Source: DALYLB01 sp046154695
Lineage (GTDB): Bacteria > Acidobacteriota > Blastocatellia > RBC074
Length of the DNA stretch: 8,329 nt
Assembly: GCA_046154695.1 (NCBI GenBank)
Contig: JBJXFI010000110.1
Coordinates: forward strand, 1 to 8,329
Direction of reading: 5' to 3'
A program made the position numbers and the translations under genes. Positions 1 through 5,997 of the stretch are shown piece by piece; position 1 is the stretch's first letter, and each line of letters opens with the position of its first letter. The notes under the pieces were generated by a model, which was given only the letters and a program-made list of their open reading frames with translations, was not told the DNA's origin and did not search any database.

Positions 1-174
1 TGGCTACGGGATGGCGGCTTGGGTTTTGGCTTTGTAGGCTTCACACCCCAAAGTATGGAACATCAACGCCGCTCATCCCAGTGATTTCAGGCCTTTTTCA
101 CCGACCACAAAATCCGTTAGCATCAGAAATTTTCATTGTTTCAGGGCATCGCCACGCGACATGACGGCTCCTCG
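1..174. other. Gene-poor left edge downstream of tsaB
   Basis: No gene is supported here. On the plus strand a frame is open from the left edge to a TGA at 82-84. It spells 27 residues ending in MEHQRRSSQ and could be the last part of a gene that begins outside the window, or translated intergenic repeat DNA. On the minus strand, downstream of the tsaB stop, only very short frames occur (for example a 12-codon frame beginning MKISDANG), none with a convincing ribosome site. The first 45 bases contain four spaced GGCTT words in T- and G-rich sequence, unlike the GC-rich coding DNA beside it. I see no clear intrinsic terminator for tsaB. Confidence 0.4.
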
Positions 175-879
175 TTATTTGGGGCGCTTGATCTCGGCGT
201 CCGATGGCCTGACATAATAGGCCTCGAGCGGCCGCCGGCGCGCATCGCCCTGGTGGCGAAACGCGAAAAGCGCCAGGGTCGCCGCCAGGTTCACATTCGC
301 CCGATCGATCGTGATCACCCGGCTCGCCGCGAGGCCCGCGCAAGCCGTCCCGGGCGGGGAGTTGCTCCCGCCAGCCTCCACAACGAGCGTCAACGGCCGG
401 CCGCTCGATCGCGCCTGGGCGCCGGCCGCCACGGATGCGGGCTCTCCCACGAGGTCCTCGCCGATCTTCCGGATTCCGCCTCCGGGCAGAATCTCGCGCC
501 CGCCCGCGTAGACCTCTTTGCGCCCCGCGCCGCACATAATCAGCCCTTCTCCCGACTCCAGCGCGGCCAGCGCCAGCAGCGAGAGGGTGTCGACGCCGAG
601 GGCGGGTTTTCTCCCGGCATCGGCGAGCCCCTGCAGGGCGGAGAGCCCGACGCGCAGTCCGGTGAAGCTTCCCGGGCCGGCGGCGGCCGCGAAGAGATCG
701 ACCTCCTCCAGGGCGAGACCCGCGGCCTCAAGCAGCCGGGAAAGATTGCCGAAGAGCGTCTCGGAATGCGGACGGCCGTCGGAGACCACCAGCGAGGCGA
801 GCAGCTCCCCTCCGCGCGCGGCGGCGAATCCGGCGTGCGGGCCGGAAGTGTCGAGAGCGAGAATGATCGGCTGGCTCAA
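175..879 (-). CDS. tsaB: tRNA threonylcarbamoyladenosine biosynthesis protein TsaB
   Basis: TsaB is the non-catalytic partner of TsaD in the bacterial complex (with TsaE) that moves the threonylcarbamoyl group made by TsaC onto A37 of ANN-decoding tRNAs. The 234-residue product has an actin-like (ASKHA) N-terminal lobe beginning IILALDTS (residues 5-12). It carries the family hallmark GPGSFTGLRVG at about 68-78 and the typical C-terminal YYVRPSDAEIK. Length matches the family (about 220-240 aa). I chose a TTG start at 877-879: it puts LALDTS near residue 7 as in homologues and has AAAGGA (complement of 890-895) ten bases upstream. The in-frame ATG at 967-969 would add 30 unrelated residues and would lie within the inferred promoter. 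The gene is divergent from mutS. No rimI or tsaD, common neighbours elsewhere, follows within the window. Family call is firm; the start is inferred. Confidence 0.93.
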   Translation of the reverse strand: MSQPIILALDTSGPHAGFAAARGGELLASLVVSDGRPHSETLFGNLSRLLEAAGLALEEVDLFAAAAGPGSFTGLRVGLSALQGLADAGRKPALGVDTLSLLALAALESGEGLIMCGAGRKEVYAGGREILPGGGIRKIGEDLVGEPASVAAGAQARSSGRPLTLVVEAGGSNSPPGTACAGLAASRVITIDRANVNLAATLALFAFRHQGDARRRPLEAYYVRPSDAEIKRPK

Positions 880-920
880 TGAGTTATGATCCTTTGCGAT
901 AATGAACCGAGATCCGGAAT

Positions 921-950
921 TTGACACCAATTTTTGGCGGATTATATAGT
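921..950 (+). promoter_or_regulatory. Putative sigma70-type promoter of mutS
   Basis: A perfect -35 TTGACA at 921-926 is followed by TATAGT at 945-950 (18-base spacer, five of six consensus bases) or TATATA at 943-948 (16-base spacer). Transcription would start near 957, giving a leader of about 50 nt before the ATG at 1009. This argues against translation from the upstream in-frame TTG at 934, which lies between the -35 and -10 boxes. The promoter is AT-rich against a GC-rich background, which supports the call. Confidence 0.55.
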
Positions 951-969
951 TCAGGGCGCCGGTGAACAA
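941..969 (-). promoter_or_regulatory. Putative sigma70-type promoter of tsaB
   Basis: Read on the minus strand, a perfect TATAAT (complement of 941-946) lies 17 bases after TTGTTC (complement of 964-969), a weak three-of-six match to TTGACA. Transcription would begin near 934, leaving a leader of about 55 nt before the TTG start of tsaB. Its -10 element occupies the same bases as the mutS -10 on the other strand. Inferred from consensus only. Confidence 0.42.
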
Positions 970-1008
970 ACGGAGCCTAAATCTAAAACGATCGATGCGC
1001 GAACAGCT

Positions 1009-3621
1009 ATGTCAAAAAGTGAGACGCCGTCTCAATCAACGCCGATGCTGCGGCAATACCACGAAATCAAAAAGCAGCATCCGGGAACGATTCTCTTCTT
1101 TCGAATGGGGGATTTTTACGAGCTTTTCTTCGATGACGCGATCCTGGGCGCGCGCGAAATGGAGATCACCCTGACCGCGCGCCACAAGGAGAAGGGCGCG
1201 CCCATCCCCATGTGCGGCGTCCCCTATCACGCAGTCACCGGCTATATCGCGAAACTCGTGCGAAAGGGATTCCGCGTCGCCATCTGCGAGCAGACGGAGG
1301 ATCCGAAATCCACCACCAAACTCGTGCGGCGCGAGGTCGTGCGGGTCGTCACTCCGGGAACGGCCCTCGAAGCCCAGCTTCTCGATCTCAAACAAAACAA
1401 TTATCTCGCCTCCGTCTGCGGCGCCGGCGAGGGCATGGGGCTCGCCGTTCTCGATCTCTCCACCGGAGAATTTCTCGCCACGCAGTTCACCGGCGATGAG
1501 GCCTGGGCGAGGATCCGGGAACAGATCGAAATCTTCGCCCCCCGCGAGATCATACATCCAAGCTCCCTCGCCCCCCTGCTCTCCCGCTCCCCCTCCACCG
1601 CCCCCGAATCGCGGGAGAATGAATCCGGAATTGCGTTATCAGACGCAAACTCCTACATCAGCGAAGAGATCACGCGAACACCGCTTGAGGACTGGACATT
1701 CGGCCGCGAGCATGGGGACTCGTTGTTGCGCGCGCAGTTGGGGATCGAGTCGCTGGATGGATTTGGGATGGGGGGCAAAGGGTATGCGGTCTCGGCGGCG
1801 GGAGCGGCCCTGCATTACATCAACGAGACGCAAAAGGCCGAGGCATCGCATGTGGGAGGGATCAGTTATTTCGAGGTGAACGATTTTCTGGTCCTGGATG
1901 CGACGACGGTGGCGAATCTGGAGCTGGTGGCCTCGACGGAGGGAAAGAGCGGCCACTCGGTCTTCGGGGTCATCGACGAGACGATGACGGGGATGGGGGC
2001 GCGGATGCTGCGGCAATGGCTGTTGCGGCCGCTGTTGAGGCGCGGGGAGATCGAGGCGCGGCTCGATTCGGTGGAGGAGTTGAAATCGTCGGCGATCAAG
2101 CGGGACCAGGCGCGACGGCTCCTGGAGCCGATGGCCGACCTGGAGCGGCTTTCGGGCAGGGTGACGCTGGGGCGGGCGAACGCCCGGGACCTGATCGCGC
2201 TGCGCCTGTCGATTGAGGCGATTCCCTCGCTGCGGCGAACGGTCGAGAATTCCAGGGCCTCGCTGCTGCAATACCTGGGAGAGAATCTGGACGAGTTGGA
2301 GGACGTCAAGCTGTTGATCGCGGAGGCGATCGCCGACGAGCCGCCCGCCGCTCTCAACGAAGCGGGGATGATCCGCGACGGGTTCGATTCGGAGCTGGAT
2401 GAATTGCGAAACCTCGCCAGGAGCGGCAAGAGCTACATCCTGGCGATCGAGGCGCGGGAGCGCGGCCGCTCGGGCATCGCCTCCCTGAAGGTCAAGTTCA
2501 ACAACGTCTTCGGATATTTCATTGAGATCAGCAACGCCAACCGCGACAAGGTCCCGGCGGATTATGAGCGAAAGCAGACGCTCGTCAACTCCGAGCGGTA
2601 CACGACGCCCGAGCTCAAGGAGTACGAGGGGAAGGTCCTCGGGGCCGAGGAGCGGATTCTGGAGATCGAGATGGCGCTCTTCGCCGAGATTCGGCGGCGC
2701 GTCGCGCTCGAGATCCGGCGCATTCAGGGCGTGGCCCGGGCCGTCGCGACGCTCGACGCCCTCTGTTCGCTCGCCGAGGCGGCCGCGCGCAAAAACTACA
2801 CGCGTCCGGAACTGCACGAGGACGACGAGATCGAAATTCGCGGCGGCCGGCATCCGGTCATTGAAACCCTCGGCGAACGCTTCGTCCCGAACGATCTGAG
2901 CATCAACAATACGACCGACCGCCTGTTGATCATCACCGGCCCGAACATGGGCGGAAAGAGCGTCTATCTGAAACAGGCCGCCCTGATCGTCATTCTGGCC
3001 CAGATGGGAAGCTTCGTCCCGGCGGCCTCGGCCCGCATCTCGCTGGTCGATCGCATCTTCACCCGCGTGGGCGCCTCCGACAACCTGGCCCGCGGCCGGT
3101 CCACCTTCATGGTCGAGATGACGGAAACCTCGAACATCCTCAACACCGCCTCTCCCCGCAGCCTCGTGCTGCTCGACGAGGTCGGGCGCGGCACCGCGAC
3201 CTTCGACGGCCTCTCGCTCGCCTGGGCCATCGCCGAATATTTGCATGACAATCCGCGCCATAGCGCGAAAACCCTCTTCGCCACCCATTACCACGAATTG
3301 ACCGAGCTCGCGAAGATGCGCCCCGGCGTTCAGAACTACCAGGTCGCCGTCTCCGAATCGGGCGGAGAAATCGTCTTTCTACGGCGCGTCGTCCCCGGCA
3401 GCGCCAGCAAAAGCTACGGCATCGAGGTCGCCCGCCTCGCCGGCCTCCCGCGCACCGTCATCGATCGCGCGCGCGAGATCCTCAACAATCTCGAACAGAA
3501 TGAGCTCGACGTCACGGGCAAACCCAAATTCGCCCGCCATCTCAAAAAACCCAGCAAACATGTCGATCAATTGTCCTTGCTCGATATGCTGCAATCCGAT
3601 TCCGAAACCAACGAAAACTGA
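1009..3621 (+). CDS. mutS: DNA mismatch repair protein MutS
   Basis: MutS recognises mismatches and small loops after replication and, with ATP, recruits MutL to start excision. The 870-residue product is full length. The N-terminal mismatch-binding domain has the Phe-x-Glu reader in GDFYELF (F36, E38, the same numbers as in E. coli). Connector, lever and clamp domains follow. The ATPase has Walker A GPNMGGKS (644-651), the STFMVEM signature, and Walker B LLDE (ending E724) followed by GRGT. Near the end QLSLL (854-858) resembles the beta-clamp-binding motif of MutS. The ATG at 1009 is preferred because upstream TTG 934 lies inside the promoter; the ribosome site before 1009 is weak. Residues about 185-230, in the connector region, form a variable Ser/Pro/Glu-rich linker (PESREN...ALSDANS). 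Base composition flips from C-rich to G-rich at that point, without any frame break. The gene after it is only 14 nt away on the same strand. Confidence 0.97.
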   Translation: MSKSETPSQSTPMLRQYHEIKKQHPGTILFFRMGDFYELFFDDAILGAREMEITLTARHKEKGAPIPMCGVPYHAVTGYIAKLVRKGFRVAICEQTEDPKSTTKLVRREVVRVVTPGTALEAQLLDLKQNNYLASVCGAGEGMGLAVLDLSTGEFLATQFTGDEAWARIREQIEIFAPREIIHPSSLAPLLSRSPSTAPESRENESGIALSDANSYISEEITRTPLEDWTFGREHGDSLLRAQLGIESLDGFGMGGKGYAVSAAGAALHYINETQKAEASHVGGISYFEVNDFLVLDATTVANLELVASTEGKSGHSVFGVIDETMTGMGARMLRQWLLRPLLRRGEIEARLDSVEELKSSAIKRDQARRLLEPMADLERLSGRVTLGRANARDLIALRLSIEAIPSLRRTVENSRASLLQYLGENLDELEDVKLLIAEAIADEPPAALNEAGMIRDGFDSELDELRNLARSGKSYILAIEARERGRSGIASLKVKFNNVFGYFIEISNANRDKVPADYERKQTLVNSERYTTPELKEYEGKVLGAEERILEIEMALFAEIRRRVALEIRRIQGVARAVATLDALCSLAEAAARKNYTRPELHEDDEIEIRGGRHPVIETLGERFVPNDLSINNTTDRLLIITGPNMGGKSVYLKQAALIVILAQMGSFVPAASARISLVDRIFTRVGASDNLARGRSTFMVEMTETSNILNTASPRSLVLLDEVGRGTATFDGLSLAWAIAEYLHDNPRHSAKTLFATHYHELTELAKMRPGVQNYQVAVSESGGEIVFLRRVVPGSASKSYGIEVARLAGLPRTVIDRAREILNNLEQNELDVTGKPKFARHLKKPSKHVDQLSLLDMLQSDSETNEN
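1633..1680 (+). repeat. Copy 1 of a short word shared by two gene linkers, in mutS
   Basis: GCGTTATCAGACGC (1633-1646) is identical to 3714-3727 and in the same reading frame, coding Ala-Leu-Ser-Asp-Ala in both. By hand, with one gap, the copies can be aligned over about 48 bp to a common ACGCGA near the right end, roughly 30 of 48 positions matching. The word has short inverted ends (GCGT/ACGC). A second shared word, CCCGAATCG, lies at 1603-1611 here and at 3735-3743 in the other gene. In this copy it precedes the 14-mer; in the other it follows. TTA and TCA are unusual codons in this gene. Whether this is a true dispersed element cannot be told from two copies. Confidence 0.4.
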
Positions 3622-3635
3622 CACGGAGCCGCCGC

Positions 3636-5810
3636 ATGAATTCCGAAAGTCTTCTTCCTCTCCTCCTACTCGGCCTTTGCCTCGTCCCCGTCCTCTATCC
3701 CTACGATCCCACCGCGTTATCAGACGCGCACTCTCCCGAATCGAGAGAACGACGCGAGCAAGAGCAGGCGATACGGTTGAGGACGGAGTTGATAGAGTTG
3801 CGGGCGGTGGTGACGGACAAGCGGGGGGAGGCGGTGGTGGGATTGGGGCGGGAGGATTTCGAGGTGTTGGAGAACGGGAAGGCGCAGGAGGTGAGTTTCT
3901 TCTCGATGGTGAGGATGGGGGTGCGAGGGGAAGAGGGGGTGGCGGGGGAGCGGGGGAAGCCGGCGGGGGGAGAGCGGGCGTCGGCCGAGGTGGGAGGGCG
4001 GCCGGGGGAGGCGCCGGGGCGGACGGTGGTCCTGTTCATCGACACGCTGCATCTTTCGGCGCAAAGCCTGATGCGGGCGAAGGCGGCCCTGCGAAGTTTC
4101 ATCGATCAGCGGCTGACGGACCAGGATCTGACGGCGATCGTGACGAGTGTCGGTTCGCTGGGGGTGGTGGAGCAGTTCACGCGGGACCGGCGCGTTCTGC
4201 GGTACGCGGTGGACCGGCTGACCCCGCGTCCGTCCGGGCGCGCCACCCTTTTCACCCCCTATCTGGCGGCATTGGTGGATCGGGGCGTGGGGGACGCGTT
4301 CGATGTGGCGGTGGCGATTTACGCTGCGGAGGAGCATATGGACCCGAGCGATCCTGGCATCCGTCAGATGGTGCGGGCGCGGGCGCGCCAGATTCTGACG
4401 GAGGCGACCTATTTGCGCCGGTCGGCGATGATCACGCTGCGGGAGGTGGTGGAAAGGATGAGCGGCCTGCCCGGACAGCGATTGATCGTCGGGGTCTCGG
4501 ACGGGTTCACGCTTCTCGATTCGGGCGGATCGATGGATTCGTCGGATCTTCAATCGGTGACGAGCCGGGCGGTGCGGTCCGGGGTCGTGATCTACACGAT
4601 CGACGCGAAGGGCCTGCAGCCGCCCGTGATGTTCGATGCGGCCCTGGGCGCGATGCCCCTGGATCCGCGGGTTGCGAGCTACTCCGCCGCGGGCGAACGC
4701 GATCTGGAGAACGGGCTGAACGCGCTCGCCCGCGACACGGGCGGCGACGCGTTCTTCAACACGAACGATTCGGCCGGGGCGATGGCGAAGGCGCTCGACG
4801 ACAATCGACTCTATTACATGCTGGCCTATTATCCCGCCGGCGAGGAGTCGGAGAAGAAGTACAGGAAGATCACGATCCGGGTGCGGAACCATCCCGAGTA
4901 CGCGGTACGGGCGCAGCGCGGGTACCTGCCGTCGGAGCTGGCGAAGAAGGCGGAGGCCGCGGCATCCCGATCGCCGCAGCAGCGATTCGTCGACGCGATT
5001 CTCGCGCCGCTGCCCGCGACGGCCATCGGCGTCACGGCCACCGCCGACTTCATCGAATCGACGGAGGACGCCGCCCAGGTCTCCCTGCTCATTCACGTCG
5101 ACGGCAGCACGCTCACCTATCAGATGGAGAATGGACGCCATCGTTTTGAGACGGAGGTCCTGACGATGACCTACAACTCGGATGGAAAGCGCGTCGATTT
5201 GAAGGCCGAGACGATTCGCGGCACTCTCTCGCCCGAGCGATGGGCGCTCGCCAGAGAGAACGGCTTGCAATACCGCCGCCGCCTTTCCCTCAAGCAGGGC
5301 CTCTATCAGATTCGCGTGGGGGTGAGAGAGCCCGGAAGCGAGCGCATGGGAACGGCGGCGACCTGGATCGAGACGACCGATCTTTCCAAGGGCCGCCTTG
5401 CCATGAGCAGCCTGATCCTCTCGGATGCCGTCCCCGATCCGACTACTCCCCGCGCCGAGATGAACGAGCCGCTTCTCCAGTCCAAGGTCGTGCAGGGGAT
5501 TCGCTATTACCGCGCCGGGCAGCCGGTCATCTATTTTTTGCGGCTCTATAATGCGCTTGCGCCGAATCAGACCGAGCCCGATGCCGAGATGCAGGTCGAG
5601 CTGCTGCGCGACGAAAAGCCCGTGATCACCATTCCCTGGCAGCCGGCCTCATCGCGCGTCATCGGCCGCGATGCCAAGGGGCTGATCCTCGGCGGGCAGC
5701 TCTCCATGCCGAAGATCCCCGCCGGCATCTACGAACTGCGCCTCTCGATCAGGAACGGCAGGACCCGGCGGCCGGTTCATCGAACCGCCTCCTTCGGCGT
5801 CGAGCCCTGA
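3636..5810 (+). CDS. VWFA-related domain protein, probably exported (Acidobacteria-type family)
   Basis: The 724-residue product starts with a hydrophobic stretch (LLPLLLLGLCLVPVL, about 6-20) that looks like an export signal or membrane anchor. It lacks a basic n-region and a proper lipobox. Residues about 45-90 hold the family's conserved N-terminal module (ELRAVVTDKRGEAVVGL then DFEVLENGK). A Gly/Glu/Arg-rich linker follows (about 95-128), then a von Willebrand factor A fold from about 130 to 380. The metal site is degenerate, DTLHLS from D136 instead of DxSxS; SDG occurs at about 288-290. LYYMLAYYP (392-400) and RAQRGYLP close the core. A roughly 290-residue beta-rich C-terminal region follows. 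VWA folds usually mediate binding to proteins or matrix; the ligand is unknown. The start has GGAG seven bases upstream (3625-3628) and lies 14 nt after mutS, suggesting one transcript. The 5' third is extremely G-rich. Confidence 0.85.
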   Translation: MNSESLLPLLLLGLCLVPVLYPYDPTALSDAHSPESRERREQEQAIRLRTELIELRAVVTDKRGEAVVGLGREDFEVLENGKAQEVSFFSMVRMGVRGEEGVAGERGKPAGGERASAEVGGRPGEAPGRTVVLFIDTLHLSAQSLMRAKAALRSFIDQRLTDQDLTAIVTSVGSLGVVEQFTRDRRVLRYAVDRLTPRPSGRATLFTPYLAALVDRGVGDAFDVAVAIYAAEEHMDPSDPGIRQMVRARARQILTEATYLRRSAMITLREVVERMSGLPGQRLIVGVSDGFTLLDSGGSMDSSDLQSVTSRAVRSGVVIYTIDAKGLQPPVMFDAALGAMPLDPRVASYSAAGERDLENGLNALARDTGGDAFFNTNDSAGAMAKALDDNRLYYMLAYYPAGEESEKKYRKITIRVRNHPEYAVRAQRGYLPSELAKKAEAAASRSPQQRFVDAILAPLPATAIGVTATADFIESTEDAAQVSLLIHVDGSTLTYQMENGRHRFETEVLTMTYNSDGKRVDLKAETIRGTLSPERWALARENGLQYRRRLSLKQGLYQIRVGVREPGSERMGTAATWIETTDLSKGRLAMSSLILSDAVPDPTTPRAEMNEPLLQSKVVQGIRYYRAGQPVIYFLRLYNALAPNQTEPDAEMQVELLRDEKPVITIPWQPASSRVIGRDAKGLILGGQLSMPKIPAGIYELRLSIRNGRTRRPVHRTASFGVEP
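3714..3760 (+). repeat. Copy 2 of the shared linker word, in the VWFA gene
   Basis: GCGTTATCAGACGC (3714-3727) again encodes Ala-Leu-Ser-Asp-Ala in frame and is followed by CCCGAATCG (3735-3743), part of the coding for Ser-Pro-Glu-Ser-Arg-Glu. The right end contains ACGCGAGCA, like ACGCGAACA at the matching place in mutS. The copy lies just after the putative signal sequence, in a linker with no conserved role. DNA before it is C-rich (32 C and 6 G in 3651-3713). DNA after it is G-rich (100 G and 19 C in 3781-3960). Confidence 0.4.
3781..4025 (+). other. G-rich coding tract in the VWFA gene
   Basis: The coding strand contains repeated runs of four or more G, with 100 G against 19 C over 3781-3960. 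Part of it encodes a low-complexity linker rich in Gly, Glu, Arg and Ala between the N-terminal module and the VWA fold. Runs of G this dense can form G-quadruplexes in the non-template strand or stabilise R-loops; that is an inference from composition only. The frame stays open, so it is coding despite the bias. Confidence 0.6.
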
Positions 5811-5869
5811 GCCGCGGCGGCACTGCCCTGAAATCAGTGCGCGCAAAGCCGGGATACATGCATAAATCA

Positions 5870-5927
5870 CGAAGAGGCGAAGACCACGAAAAGCAGGAAA
5901 CTCCTCTTCGTGGTCTTCGCCTCTTCG
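5870..5927. repeat. Perfect 21-bp inverted repeat between convergent genes
   Basis: The arms 5870-5890 and 5907-5927 are perfectly complementary over 21 bp, with a 16-base spacer that can add a few more pairs. The left arm is built of three related words, CGAAGAGG, CGAAGACCA and CGAA. It lies midway between the stop codons of the VWFA gene (5810) and the helicase (5998), where a bidirectional terminator would be expected. Neither side ends in a T-run, so it is not a classical intrinsic terminator. CACGAAG-type palindromes of this look recur as dispersed intergenic repeats in many environmental genomes; that this is one is inferred. The rest of 5811-5997 shows only a minor 6-bp hairpin at 5820-5840. 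Confidence 0.8.
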
Positions 5928-5997
5928 CGGTCTGACCCAACCTGTTTCGATTAATGCGAAAGCCCGCGATGGGGCTCGCGACGAACAAAAGGCGGAT

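Noticed and set aside
880..969. ATG start for tsaB at 969
   Set aside because: It would add 30 residues not seen in the family and start inside the inferred -35 region; the TTG at 879 has a ribosome site and places the ALDTS motif correctly.
934..1008. Upstream TTG start for mutS at 934
   Set aside because: It lies between the -35 and -10 elements of the inferred promoter, and the ATG at 1009 aligns the Phe-x-Glu motif to residues 36-38 as in E. coli.
1639..3294. A 551-codon open frame on the minus strand opposite mutS
   Set aside because: It lies wholly opposite the conserved MutS core, has no recognisable domain, and is rich in Arg, Gln, Asp and Gly as expected for an antisense frame in GC-rich DNA.
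3500..5270. Two long open frames (plus strand 3500-5149 and minus strand 3720-5270) overlapping the VWFA gene
   Set aside because: Both are low-complexity Gly/Arg or His/Arg/Pro-rich shadows produced by the strong G/C strand bias; the frame at 3636-5810 has a ribosome site and family motifs.
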